Below, one piece after another: positions 1 through 7,721 of a stretch of 18,993 nt of DNA. Origin of the DNA: Lachnospiraceae bacterium (lineage in GTDB: Bacteria; Bacillota; Clostridia; Lachnospirales; Lachnospiraceae); contig CAADSM010000032.1 of assembly GCA_900751785.1 (NCBI GenBank), forward strand, positions 1-18,993, in the 5' to 3' direction. The position numbers and the translations under genes are program-made. The notes under the pieces were generated by a model. That model had not been told where the DNA came from and did no database searches. It was given only the letters and a program-made list of their open reading frames with translations. Within the stretch, counting starts at the first letter, position 1. Every line of letters starts with the position of its first letter.

Positions 1-97
1 CTGCATTTACAAAATAGACGCTGGAAGGAAACATCGTTCCTGTCACAGCTGCCGCCAATGAGAGGCTCAGGAGCCGCAACACGAGCTTTCTTTTCAT
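1..97 (-). CDS. Secreted protein, N-terminal fragment (runs off left edge)
   Basis: Only the first 32 codons are in the window. The ATG at 97 follows a strong ribosome binding site (AAAGGGGGAA, about 8 nt upstream). The translation begins MKRKLVLRLL and continues as a hydrophobic stretch to about residue 24, followed by small and polar residues ending VNA. This is a typical Sec signal peptide (n-region KRK, h-region, possible cleavage near residue 32); no lipobox cysteine is visible. A promoter lies 26-53 bp upstream. The mature protein is outside the window, so no function can be assigned. The start and export signal are seen directly; secretion is inferred. Confidence 0.7.
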   Translation of the reverse strand, partial: MKRKLVLRLLSLSLAAAVTGTMFPSSVYFVNA

Positions 98-122
98 AGA
101 CTTTTCCCCCTTTACATAATTT

Positions 123-150
123 AGTATAAACTCATGTACTAACATTCTAA
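123..150 (-). promoter_or_regulatory. Promoter of the leftmost secreted-protein gene
   Basis: Read on the minus strand, TTAGAA (145-150) and TATACT (123-128) are separated by 16 bp. They sit just upstream of the ribosome binding site for the ATG at 97. The fit to a sigma-A promoter is good at -10 and moderate at -35. Confidence 0.5.
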
Positions 151-157
151 TATATAT

Positions 158-228
158 GTGCTTTTTGCACAATAGCTTTATTATTTTTTTGATATTAGTG
201 CAAAAATAATGTGTTTTTGTGCAAATAA
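158..228. repeat. GTGCAAA-type repeats upstream of the secreted-protein promoter
   Basis: The palindrome GTGCTTTTTGCAC lies at 158-170. Two direct copies of GTGCAAAWA follow at 199-207 and 219-227, with GTGTTTTTGTGC in between. They sit just upstream of the -35 box at 145-150, where an activator or repressor could bind. The spacing between the two direct copies is 20 bp, about two helical turns. The role is inferred, and the AT-rich context makes chance occurrence possible. Confidence 0.3.
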
Positions 229-398
229 TTCGTTTTTTCAAATTATATTTTAGGCAAAAACAACACCTTCCGCCAGGATCCGACATTTTTTATCTCTAAA
301 TTCCGCTTCAATATTTCTTAATGTGTTTTTTATATTTTTTCGTTTTCCTTAAGACTTCACTCATACTTTTGACACATTTTCCCTTTATACTATGAGTC

Positions 399-421
399 AG
401 ATAGTTGATAAACAACTATCT
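399..421. repeat. Perfect 9-bp inverted repeat, possible operator or RNA hairpin
   Basis: AGATAGTTG and CAACTATCT flank a 5-nt centre (ATAAA). The repeat lies just downstream of a TTGACA box at 369-374 on the plus strand. It could be an operator for a dimeric regulator or the first hairpin of a short RNA. No gene follows on either strand that would explain it. Confidence 0.4.
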
Positions 422-431
422 TCCCCCCTCA

Positions 432-463
432 TAAAGTAAAGACACCAACGGTGTCGCACTTTA
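432..463. repeat. Two-part hairpin in the non-coding stretch
   Basis: TAAAGT (432-437) pairs with ACTTTA (458-463), and GACACC (441-446) pairs with GGTGTC (450-455) around an AAC loop. An asymmetric internal loop (AAA against GC) separates the two 6-bp stems. It has no poly-T tail of its own. It lies between the inverted repeat at 399-421 and the terminator at 494-529. Confidence 0.4.
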
Positions 464-493
464 CTCTCATTCCTTTAGATAACTATAAAAACG

Positions 494-529
494 AGGAAAA
501 CCCGTCAGCCGAGGCTGACGGTTTTTCCT
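494..529. terminator. Bidirectional rho-independent terminator
   Basis: CCGTCAGCC (502-510) and GGCTGACGG (513-521) form a tight stem. It is extended across one mismatch by AGGAAAA (494-500) and TTTTCCT (523-529). The structure provides a T-run in both directions. On the minus strand it ends the citrate synthase-hydrolase transcript, 14 bp after the hydrolase stop. On the plus strand it could end a short transcript from the 370-500 stretch. Confidence 0.8.
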
Positions 530-542
530 TGTATGACGTTAT

Positions 543-1475
543 TTAATTTACTCTCTTCTCCTCCAGCCAGTCAAACAGATCCTGATATACCTGCTGACGA
601 TTGGTCTCATTGAGAAGCTCATGGCGGTCTCCGTCATAAAGTCTCAGCGCCACATCCTGCAGGCCGGCGGCCTTATACTGTTCGTAGATCTTTCTGACGC
701 CTTTTCCGAAGTTTCCTACCGGATCATCACTTCCTGAAGCGAAAAGGATGGGCAGAGTTTTCGGGATCATGTAGATGCTTTCTTTTTTCTCCATACTCAG
801 CATTCCTGAAAACATACTGTAATAAGCATTCACGGTGAATACAAAAGAGCACAGCGGATCTGACACATATGCATCCAGATGCTCCTGATCGCTTGTTATC
901 CAGTCTGCCCTTGTCCTTGCCTGTTTGAACTTTTTATTATAAGAGCCGAGCACCATCCCGTCGATGAGCCTGCTGCGGTAATGCCATCCCCTGAAGACAG
1001 CCATCAGCCGGCAGAGCCTCTTCCCGCAGCCGAGCACTGCTTTGCTCTGATCAGAGGACACGCCGAGGAGCACTGCACCGCTCAGCCCGTTTCCGTACAT
1101 TTGAATATACTGCCTCACCAGCAGGGAACCCATACTGTGTCCGAGCATGAAGTAAGGCACATCCGGATATTTCTTCATCGTGCGCTGTCTCAGCGTATGC
1201 ATATCTCCAATCACGCAGGCATTACCATATTTCTCATTAAAAAACCCATACTCTGACTTACTCTGAACGGATTTTCCATGCCCCAGATGATCGTTCCCCA
1301 CCACATAGTATCCACGGCCGCACATAAATTCTGCAAATTCATCATATCTCCTGATATATTCGACCATTCCGTGGCAGAGCTGCAGGACAGCCTTCACTTC
1401 TCCCTCTGGCTTCCATTCTATCGTATGGATCTCGGTATTGCCATCTTTTGACGGGAAATAAAACTCGTCTCTCAT
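543..1475 (-). CDS. Alpha/beta hydrolase, monoacylglycerol lipase/lysophospholipase-like
   Basis: Serine hydrolase of the Hydrolase_4 (monoacylglycerol lipase-like) group, probably cleaving an acyl ester; the substrate is not known. Numbered from a GTG at 1484, the protein shows an oxyanion-hole HG motif (LCHGM, 37-40), the nucleophile elbow GHSMG (115-119, Ser117), an acid in GSDDPV (Asp253 or Asp254) and the catalytic His288 in DGDRHEL. Its length of about 310 residues fits the family. There is no signal peptide, so it should be cytosolic. I prefer the ATG at 1475, because AGG sits only 2 nt from the GTG at 1484. The gene starts within or next to the stop codon of the citrate synthase gene, so the two are co-transcribed and probably translationally coupled. 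The metabolic reason for the pairing is unclear. Confidence 0.85.
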   Translation of the reverse strand: MRDEFYFPSKDGNTEIHTIEWKPEGEVKAVLQLCHGMVEYIRRYDEFAEFMCGRGYYVVGNDHLGHGKSVQSKSEYGFFNEKYGNACVIGDMHTLRQRTMKKYPDVPYFMLGHSMGSLLVRQYIQMYGNGLSGAVLLGVSSDQSKAVLGCGKRLCRLMAVFRGWHYRSRLIDGMVLGSYNKKFKQARTRADWITSDQEHLDAYVSDPLCSFVFTVNAYYSMFSGMLSMEKKESIYMIPKTLPILFASGSDDPVGNFGKGVRKIYEQYKAAGLQDVALRLYDGDRHELLNETNRQQVYQDLFDWLEEKRVN

Positions 1476-1483
1476 GTTACTCA

Positions 1484-2854
1484 CTACCTGTCATCTAATT
1501 TTACGTATTCACGGTATGCCGCAAGCGGCTTGTATGCCGGACGGATGATCTTATCTACATTCTGGAGCTCTTCCATCCTGTGAGCGCTCCATCCTACGAT
1601 ACGCGCTGCAGCAAATATCGGTGTATACAATGACGGCGGGATATCCAGCATACTGTACACAAGTCCGCTGTAGAAATCCACATTCGCATTGACGCCCTTA
1701 TACATCTTACGCTTCTCACCAATGATCTCCGGAGCCATATGCTCTACTTTTTCATACAGCGCATACTCCGCATCATGTCCCTTCTCATGCGCAAGCTTTT
1801 TCACAAACTTCTTGAAGATATCTGCACGCGGGTCAGAGATCGAATATACGGCATGCCCCATTCCGTAGATCAGTCCCTTCCTGTCAAACGCTTTCTTGTC
1901 AAGAAGAGCTTCAAGATAAGCGCGGACCTGATCGTCATCTTCCCAATCAGTCAGGTTCTTCTTCATATCCTCGAACATCTGGGTTACTTTGATATTCGCG
2001 CCGCCATGCTTCGGTCCCTTCAGAGACGCCATCGCCGCCGCGATCGTGGAATATGTATCTGTTCCGGAAGAAGTAACGACATGGGTTGTAAACGTAGAAT
2101 TGTTTCCGCCGCCGTGATCCATATGAAGAACCATGGCCATGTCAAGGATCTGAGCCTCCAGGTCAGTGTACTGTCTGTCCTCGCGGAGCATCATGAGAAT
2201 GTTCTCCGCCACAGAAAGCTCCGGCTGAGGTGCATAGATATACAGATCTTCGCCTCTCCTGTAATTGTAAGCATGATATCCGTATACCATAAGCATCGGG
2301 AACTGGCTGATCAGGTTCAGACACTGGCGCAGCACGTTCGGGATGCTTGTATCGTCAGCCTTCGCATCATAGGAATAAAGCTGCAGGATACTTCTCGTGA
2401 TACTGTTCATCATATCGCGGCTGGGCGCCTTCATGATGACATCGCGTACAAAGTTCGGCGGGAGCATACGGCGTTCCGCCATCATTTCCTGGAAGTTTTT
2501 CAATTCTTGTTTATTAGGAAGTTCTCCAAAGAGCAGCAGATATGCCGTTTCCTCAAAACCCGGATGCTTTGCATCAAGAAATCCTTTGACCAGTTCTTTG
2601 ATATTATATCCTCGATAGTAAAGATTTCCCTCGCAGGGAACGCTCTTTCCATCAACTATTTTTGAAGCGCAGACATCGGAAATGTTAGTAAGTCCGGCGA
2701 GAACACCTTTTCCGTTCAAGTCGCGAAGTCCGCGCTTTACTTCATACTTCGTGTACAGTTCCTTGTCAATCTGGTTGTTTGTTTCACACTTGAGAGCTAA
2801 TTCTTCAATCTCTGGAGTAATATCGAAAAAAATGCTGTCAATATCTTTTGCCAT
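1484..2854 (-). CDS. Citrate synthase
   Basis: Condenses acetyl-CoA with oxaloacetate to citrate in the cytosol, the entry step of the oxidative TCA branch. The 456 residues carry all family landmarks: a substrate-binding His247 (DHGGGNNST), GPKHGGAN with catalytic His283, GMGHAVY with His334, DPRAD (341-345), and NVDFYSG with catalytic Asp393. The third motif reads GHAVY, resembling the GHAV of eukaryotic enzymes rather than the GHRVY common in bacterial ones. The N-terminal extension of about 60 residues is longer than in short bacterial forms. The ATG at 2854 has AAGGAGG 8 nt upstream and a promoter about 50 bp further. The hydrolase gene follows directly. 2-Methylcitrate synthase is a possible alternative, but no methylcitrate-cycle genes are nearby. 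Confidence 0.93.
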   Translation of the reverse strand: MAKDIDSIFFDITPEIEELALKCETNNQIDKELYTKYEVKRGLRDLNGKGVLAGLTNISDVCASKIVDGKSVPCEGNLYYRGYNIKELVKGFLDAKHPGFEETAYLLLFGELPNKQELKNFQEMMAERRMLPPNFVRDVIMKAPSRDMMNSITRSILQLYSYDAKADDTSIPNVLRQCLNLISQFPMLMVYGYHAYNYRRGEDLYIYAPQPELSVAENILMMLREDRQYTDLEAQILDMAMVLHMDHGGGNNSTFTTHVVTSSGTDTYSTIAAAMASLKGPKHGGANIKVTQMFEDMKKNLTDWEDDDQVRAYLEALLDKKAFDRKGLIYGMGHAVYSISDPRADIFKKFVKKLAHEKGHDAEYALYEKVEHMAPEIIGEKRKMYKGVNANVDFYSGLVYSMLDIPPSLYTPIFAAARIVGWSAHRMEELQNVDKIIRPAYKPLAAYREYVKLDDR

Positions 2855-2904
2855 GTGCGTTTCCTCCTTCTCTCTTATTCTTTTTTTATCGGTACGACCT
2901 ATTT

Positions 2905-2933
2905 ATTATACTAAATTTATGCAATTTATACAA
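2905..2933 (-). promoter_or_regulatory. Promoter of the citrate synthase operon
   Basis: On the minus strand, TTGTAT (2928-2933) and a perfect TATAAT (2905-2910) are separated by 17 bp. The predicted start near 2898 gives a leader of about 45 nt ending in the AAGGAGG site. Confidence 0.65.
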
Positions 2934-2987
2934 TAAACTGAATATTAAATGTTTATGAACTTCGTGTCTATTATCTTTCTGTCATTT

Positions 2988-3878
2988 TCAGACTTCAGGA
3001 TTCTTATTCTTCCTCTCACAGAGTTCATCAGACAACCATGCAAACTGCTCCAGGGTCAGCGCCTCCCCCCGGACAGACGGACCTTTTCCGAGCGTCTCTA
3101 TCGCCGCTTCGATCTCTTCCTTCGTAAAATCCAGCTCGGGAGAATTTTTAAGGCCGTTCGCCAGTGTCTTCCGTCTCTGGTTAAAAGATGCCCGGATGAT
3201 GCGGAACATCAACTTTTCATCCTTCACCTCGACCGGCGGCTTCTCATAGCGCTCCAGACGGATGACCGCCGATCCCACTTTCGGCCGGGGCATAAAGCAG
3301 TTGGGCGGAACATTCGCCACGATATACGGCTTCGCATAATACTGCACAGCCAGTGAGAGCGCACCGTAATCCTTTGTCCCCGGGCCGACCTGCATCCGGT
3401 CAGCCACTTCCTTCTGCACCATGACCGTGATGCTCTTGATCGGAACATTCTTCTCAAAAAGTCCCATGATGATCGGCGTCGTAATATAATACGGAAGGTT
3501 CGCCACAACCTTGATCGGCTTTCCGCCGTTCTGCTCTTCTGCAAGCTTCGCGATATCCACCTTCAGCACGTCTTCATTGATCACAGTCACATTGTCATAG
3601 CCCTCCAGCGTATCCTCGAGGATCGGGATCAGCGCACGGTCGATCTCCACAGCGACCACCTTCCCCGCCGCGCATGCCAGATACTGGGTCATTGTACCGA
3701 TGCCGGGACCGATCTCCAGGACGAAATCATCCTTCGTGATCTCCGCTGACCGGATGATCTTGTCCAGAACGTGCGTATCGATAAGAAAGTTCTGCCCGAA
3801 CTTTTTCTGAAACACAAAATTATACTTCTGCAGTACGGCGATCGTATTCTGCGGGTTTCCTAATGTAGGTTCTTTCAT
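2988..3878 (-). CDS. rsmA: 16S rRNA (adenine(1518)-N(6)/adenine(1519)-N(6))-dimethyltransferase
   Basis: Dimethylates two adjacent adenines in the 3'-terminal helix 45 of 16S rRNA during small-subunit assembly, using S-adenosylmethionine; its loss gives kasugamycin resistance in other bacteria. Seen here, numbered from the chosen start: KKFGQNFLID (about 25-34), the SAM-binding loop LEIGPGIGT (about 54-62), the catalytic motif NLPYY (127-131), and a C-terminal FNQRRKTL typical of the family. The ATG at 3878 is preferred over one at 3890 because it has GGAG 6 nt upstream. Length (296 residues) is close to the Bacillus protein. The gene follows tatD after about 50 bp, an arrangement common in Firmicutes, but the RNase M5 gene often found between them is absent here. 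No strong terminator follows, so reading into citrate synthase is possible. Confidence 0.95.
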   Translation of the reverse strand: MKEPTLGNPQNTIAVLQKYNFVFQKKFGQNFLIDTHVLDKIIRSAEITKDDFVLEIGPGIGTMTQYLACAAGKVVAVEIDRALIPILEDTLEGYDNVTVINEDVLKVDIAKLAEEQNGGKPIKVVANLPYYITTPIIMGLFEKNVPIKSITVMVQKEVADRMQVGPGTKDYGALSLAVQYYAKPYIVANVPPNCFMPRPKVGSAVIRLERYEKPPVEVKDEKLMFRIIRASFNQRRKTLANGLKNSPELDFTKEEIEAAIETLGKGPSVRGEALTLEQFAWLSDELCERKNKNPEV

Positions 3879-3925
3879 TGCAATCTCCATTCCGCCGCCT
3901 GCCCCGGCGGCACAAACATTTTCTT

Positions 3926-4687
3926 CTACAGATTATACAGTTTCCGCGCGTTCTCTTCTGTCCGGCAGATCACCTCTTCCGGCGACGTTCCCTTCAGCTC
4001 CGCGACAGTCTGCGCTACATAGGTCAGATTCAGGGAGGAATTTCTCTTTCCCCGGAACGGCACCGGCGCAAGATATGGACAGTCCGTCTCAAGGACGATC
4101 CTCTCCAGCGGGATCTCCTGCACGACTTCCTTCAGCTTCCGCGCATTTTTGAACGTCACCACGCCGCCGACCCCGATATAGTATCCCATCTTTACGTACT
4201 CCCGGGCCATCTCCAGGGAATAGGAATAGCAGTGGATGACAGCCTGCATCCCCGCGCCGTACTTCTTCATGATCTCCATCGTATCGGCCGCTGCCTCGCG
4301 GCTGTGAACCGACACAGGCATATGCTTCTTCGCCGCCAGCTCAAGCTGCCGGATAAACCAGTATTTTTGTAAGTCATGCCCTTCTTTATCCCAGTAATAA
4401 TCAAGCCCGATCTCCCCGACAGCGACAATCTTCTCCCTGCCGAGCAGTTCTTCCATCCTTCTGAACTTTTCTTCATCCAGGCTGCCTGACTCGTCCGGGT
4501 GTACGCCGATCATTCCATAGATAAAGGGGTATTTTTCCGTAAGCCCCAGAACCTTATCCCAGGATTCCACCGAAGCCGAAGCATTTACAATCGTGCCCAC
4601 GCCTCCTGCCGCCATGGAGCCGAGAAGCGCTTCTCTGTCTGTATCAAACTGCTCGTCGTCATAATGAGCATGTGTGTCAAATATCAT
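3926..4687 (-). CDS. tatD: TatD family metal-dependent deoxyribonuclease/hydrolase
   Basis: TatD-type TIM-barrel metallohydrolase; members act as 3'-5' exonucleases on DNA or RNA, or as D-aminoacyl-tRNA deacylases. The metal ligands are all present: His6 and His8 (DTHAHYDD), Glu92 (AVGEIGLDYYWD), His128 (VSVHSREA), His152 (VIHCYS) and Asp202 (ETDCPYLAP). The length (253 residues) is normal and the protein has no export signal. The ATG at 4687 has AAAGGA about 9 nt upstream, and a sigma-A-type promoter lies about 55-85 bp upstream. It leads a two-gene unit with rsmA. The exact substrate in this organism is not known. Confidence 0.93.
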   Translation of the reverse strand: MIFDTHAHYDDEQFDTDREALLGSMAAGGVGTIVNASASVESWDKVLGLTEKYPFIYGMIGVHPDESGSLDEEKFRRMEELLGREKIVAVGEIGLDYYWDKEGHDLQKYWFIRQLELAAKKHMPVSVHSREAAADTMEIMKKYGAGMQAVIHCYSYSLEMAREYVKMGYYIGVGGVVTFKNARKLKEVVQEIPLERIVLETDCPYLAPVPFRGKRNSSLNLTYVAQTVAELKGTSPEEVICRTEENARKLYNL

Positions 4688-4742
4688 ATTTCCGCGTCCT
4701 TTCCGTAATTCAGCGCGTCAGCCGCGCCTCCGCATTAGTAAC

Positions 4743-4771
4743 ATTTTATCCTGCTTTCCCCGGAAAGTAAA
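4743..4771 (-). promoter_or_regulatory. Promoter of tatD-rsmA with a palindrome in the spacer
   Basis: On the minus strand TTTACT (4766-4771) and TAAAAT (4743-4748) are 17 bp apart. The spacer contains the palindrome CTTTCCccGGAAAG (4754-4767), which also touches the -35 box, so it could be an operator. The T-run of the upstream gene's terminator overlaps the -35 box, a very compact junction. Confidence 0.5.
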
Positions 4772-4806
4772 GAAAAACAGCGCCCTGATCCACAGGGACG
4801 CCGTTT
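4770..4806 (-). terminator. Terminator of the sigma factor/beta-propeller operon
   Basis: Pairs AAACAGCG (4775-4782) with CGCCGTTT (4799-4806), one mismatch, and CCCTG (4783-4787) with CAGGG (4793-4797) around a 5-nt loop. On the minus strand the stem is followed by TTTTTCTTT. It begins about 38 bp after the stop codon of the beta-propeller gene. Confidence 0.75.
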
Positions 4807-4844
4807 CTATATCGCTGCCCGCAGCCGCTTTTCTATGTGCCTTC

Positions 4845-7097
4845 CTACAGCACGATATCATCGATCTTCTCAAACCCGTTCAACGTATAAGACTCCACTG
4901 TCCTTCCGTCCACAAGATAGAAGACATCGCCCACATAAAGGCCTCTTGTATCCCCGTAGCTTTCCATCGTCCGTGAGAATACCTCTGTAAATCCATTCTC
5001 CGCATCATAGGAGAAAATGTAGTATTTCGCGCTGTCGCCGTATGCCGTAAAGCCGAACAGGTTTTTCTCCACGTCGGCAAACACCGCTTTGTAGTTGTAC
5101 ACATTCGTACTGTACATGCCGTCGATCACATAGGTCTGTGTCTCCTGCACTGAGGACGGGTCTGATATATCGAACATGGAGAGCTTCACGCCTTCTGTCG
5201 TCGTCCCGCTCAGATCAGCATCCATGCCGATCCCGAGGAGCAGCCCGTCCCCGTATGGGTGAAGATATTCAGAGAATCCGGGGAGCTTCAGCTCGCCGAT
5301 GATCCTGGGATTCGACGGCTCAGAGAGGTCCACAGAAAACAGGGGATCCACCTGGCGAAATGTCACGAAATATCCCGTATCTCCCATAAATCTTGCCGAA
5401 TAAACACGTTCATCTTCCGCGAGATCACGGATCTCTCCCACTGTCTCCAGGTTTTCATCCAGCACAAAGAGCGCATTCGTATCTTCAACCTGGCTGTCAA
5501 TCTCCTCATTCGAAGAGCCCACCCGCGGCATCGGATACACCCCGATCTCCGAACCTGGCGATATCGTGGTGACCAGCCTTAAATATCCTTCATATTCATC
5601 AATGCTGAAGGAATCATTGAGAGTCCCGTCTACCTTCGCCTGCGCAATCCCGGTAAGTGTTCCGTCTTTATATGATATTTTCCGTATCGACGTCTGAGTC
5701 ACTTCAGAAGCATGGTCGCTGATGTACATTTCTGTTATATAGATATTTTCCCCGCTGACATAGCAGAGATTGGCGCTTCCGAACACTGCCTTGCTGTCCG
5801 TCTTATAAGCCGGATCTTCAAGGGAAAAAGCGGAGATCACAGTATACGCTTCCCCCATCCCGCCATCCGGCATATAGATATCCGAAGCGTCAATCATCTG
5901 ATCCTGAACCTCCGGGATGTAAGCTGAGACATCCTCTCTCGCCGCGCCGATGTCCGCATAATAGTTGCTCAGCAGGTACACATAGCCGTCCTTTGCCCGC
6001 ATGGTATTGTAATACCCGCTCTGCGAGATCCCACCCAGGAACACCGGCTCCGCCGGGCTGCTCACATCATAGACGTCCGCGCAGGTATAATCCCGGTAAT
6101 AACCGCTGCCGATCACCGCGATATCCTTCGCCGCCTCATCTCCGCCGGCTTCCTCGCCTGTATCTTCTGAATCAGAAGACGCCGCTTCCTCATACTCTGA
6201 TCTCGAATAGACCACGACAAGCCTTCCATTCTCCACATACAGTTCTGTCACAAGAACCGACTCTTCCATTGTGATCTCCGCCAGACTGTTCAGTTCTCCT
6301 GCCCCCGCGCTGACGATATCGATCTTCTGTCCGTTCAGAATATAAAGATTGTCTCCGTCTGTCTTCACTATATCGCCTTCGCCTACGCCCTCTTCTCTGA
6401 CGTTCGTATCCGACTGCGACGCCGCGTCCTCCACGCCGCTGTAGCTCACTGTATTCCCGCTCTTCGCTGTTCCCGCCGAAGGAGCCGAGCCCATGCCAAA
6501 TGAGGCGTCATAGCCGGCCTCAGCCGTTCCGTCAGACATACTCTCCGTCATACTGTCCTGATACTCCCGAACAGATACCATGCAGTCATAAATCTCATCA
6601 TAATCCTTTGCCGATACGATCCGGTTCTCCCCGGACCTCTCCTCTCCCGCCTTCTGCTCATCCGCATTGTCTGCAGACTCTGCCGAAGACGCCGTCATGG
6701 ATTCATTTCTCTCCGGCGCGCTGTCATATGCCGCCCCGTCTTTGTTGAGCGCCTGATAGCCCAGCGGGATGCCGACGGCCAGGCAGAGGCAGGCTGCTGC
6801 CGCCAGATACTTCCATCCGGTCTTCCTGAACTTACTCCAGCGCTGTTTCCGCTTCCGCTCTTCCAGCGCCGCTTCTACAGCCTCCGGTGTAATCGACTGA
6901 GGGATCTCGACATCTTCTGCCATCTCCCGGAGAGTATCCTCTGTTTTCTGCTCTCTGACCGGATCTTCCTGATACTGCTGGTCGATCTCATGCTGCTTCT
7001 GATCCGGACTGCATGACTGCTGATCTTCTGTATAACGTTCCTGCCGGCCTGCTCTAATTTTCTTCTCATCCATACTGCTCACCCTTTCCTGACTCAT
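4845..7097 (-). CDS. Membrane-anchored beta-propeller domain protein, possible anti-sigma partner
   Basis: A protein of about 750 residues in three parts. Numbered from a TTG at 7100, residues 1-95 are charged and cytoplasmic, including a helix with IPQSITPEAVEAAL (67-80) and a KRKQRW basic patch. Residues 97-117 are one transmembrane segment. A Ser/Glu/Ala-rich linker (to about 220) leads to a long external domain matching the family of C-terminal beta-propeller proteins (PF09826 type, from memory), with repeats such as GEGDIVKTDGDNLYILNG. It overlaps the sigma factor gene by one base (TGATG), so translation is likely coupled. A second start, ATG at 7073 with AAAGG 9 nt upstream, is equally possible. 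A gene directly after an ECF sigma factor, with an internal N-terminus and one membrane pass, usually codes for the anti-sigma factor; that role is inferred. No catalytic residues are recognised. Confidence 0.85.
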   Translation of the reverse strand: MSQERVSSMDEKKIRAGRQERYTEDQQSCSPDQKQHEIDQQYQEDPVREQKTEDTLREMAEDVEIPQSITPEAVEAALEERKRKQRWSKFRKTGWKYLAAAACLCLAVGIPLGYQALNKDGAAYDSAPERNESMTASSAESADNADEQKAGEERSGENRIVSAKDYDEIYDCMVSVREYQDSMTESMSDGTAEAGYDASFGMGSAPSAGTAKSGNTVSYSGVEDAASQSDTNVREEGVGEGDIVKTDGDNLYILNGQKIDIVSAGAGELNSLAEITMEESVLVTELYVENGRLVVVYSRSEYEEAASSDSEDTGEEAGGDEAAKDIAVIGSGYYRDYTCADVYDVSSPAEPVFLGGISQSGYYNTMRAKDGYVYLLSNYYADIGAAREDVSAYIPEVQDQMIDASDIYMPDGGMGEAYTVISAFSLEDPAYKTDSKAVFGSANLCYVSGENIYITEMYISDHASEVTQTSIRKISYKDGTLTGIAQAKVDGTLNDSFSIDEYEGYLRLVTTISPGSEIGVYPMPRVGSSNEEIDSQVEDTNALFVLDENLETVGEIRDLAEDERVYSARFMGDTGYFVTFRQVDPLFSVDLSEPSNPRIIGELKLPGFSEYLHPYGDGLLLGIGMDADLSGTTTEGVKLSMFDISDPSSVQETQTYVIDGMYSTNVYNYKAVFADVEKNLFGFTAYGDSAKYYIFSYDAENGFTEVFSRTMESYGDTRGLYVGDVFYLVDGRTVESYTLNGFEKIDDIVL

Positions 7098-7645
7098 CAA
7101 TACTCTTTCTCAAGAAACCTCCGCATTTTCCCCAGCGCCCTGCTCTTTCTGGACCGGACCGTTGCGGCATTTTTATCCAGCATGGATGCGATCTCTTCGC
7201 TCCGGTATCCTCCGAATACAGAAAACGCAACGATCATGCGCTCTTCCTCTTCGAGCGCCGCAAATGCAGCGCGGACATCATGCTGCTCCGCATAGTCCAT
7301 CTCCTGTCCCGCCGCGCTTTCTGCCTCCCTGCCGGTCTCCTCCTGCTCGTCAGCAGACACCGTCTTGTTCCGGTTCTTCAGGATCTTCCTGCACTGGTTA
7401 TTGAGGATCGTGAACATCCAATTCCGGAAAGACTCCTCCTTCTGAAGCTTCCCAATATTCTCATATGCCGCCGCAACGGCCTCGCTCACCGCGTCCTCCG
7501 CATCCTGTGTATGCCTTGTCGTGCAGAGCGCAAATCGGTACAGGTCTTTATATATCCCAGCATACAGCCGGGAAAATGCTTTCACATCGCCTCTCTTCGC
7601 CCGGCGGATCAGTTCCGGTTCCGGGCTGTTCTCATGATCATACAT
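7097..7645 (-). CDS. ECF-type RNA polymerase sigma-70 factor
   Basis: A small sigma factor (182 residues) with region 2 at about 11-90 (LIRRAKRGDVKAFSRLY, DAEDAVSEAVAAAYENI, SFRNWMFTILNNQCRKIL) and region 4 at about 123-178 (ALEEEERMIVAFSVFG, then the helix-turn-helix YRSEEIASMLDKNAATVRSR). Regions 1 and 3 are absent, as in extracytoplasmic-function sigma factors. It directs RNA polymerase to a small regulon and is usually held by a membrane anti-sigma factor. The ATG at 7645 has GGAGGGGG upstream. The next gene overlaps it and codes for a membrane-anchored beta-propeller protein, the likely partner. Upstream DNA contains both an ECF-like and a sigma-A-like promoter, so self-activation is possible. 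Confidence 0.92.
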   Translation of the reverse strand: MYDHENSPEPELIRRAKRGDVKAFSRLYAGIYKDLYRFALCTTRHTQDAEDAVSEAVAAAYENIGKLQKEESFRNWMFTILNNQCRKILKNRNKTVSADEQEETGREAESAAGQEMDYAEQHDVRAAFAALEEEERMIVAFSVFGGYRSEEIASMLDKNAATVRSRKSRALGKMRRFLEKEY

Positions 7646-7692
7646 CTGCCCCCTCCTCTCATTGTGCGCACTTGAAACAGATGATCTGCTGT

Positions 7693-7721
7693 ATTTTATC
7701 TCCGGTATATATTAGAGTCAG
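7693..7721 (-). promoter_or_regulatory. Sigma-A-type promoter of the sigma factor operon
   Basis: On the minus strand, CTGACT (7716-7721) and TAAAAT (7693-7698) are 17 bp apart. The predicted start near 7686 gives a leader of about 40 nt. Confidence 0.45.

Noticed and set aside
392..439. A 15-codon open frame on the plus strand across the 399-421 palindrome
   Set aside because: No ribosome binding site upstream and no sequence support; structure explains the region better.
1739..2665. A 308-codon plus-strand open frame opposite citrate synthase
   Set aside because: It is the mirror of the conserved citrate synthase frame; no domain and no ribosome binding site.
2940..2987. A terminator after rsmA
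   Set aside because: No stable stem with a T-run is visible; the region mainly carries the start of the citrate synthase promoter.
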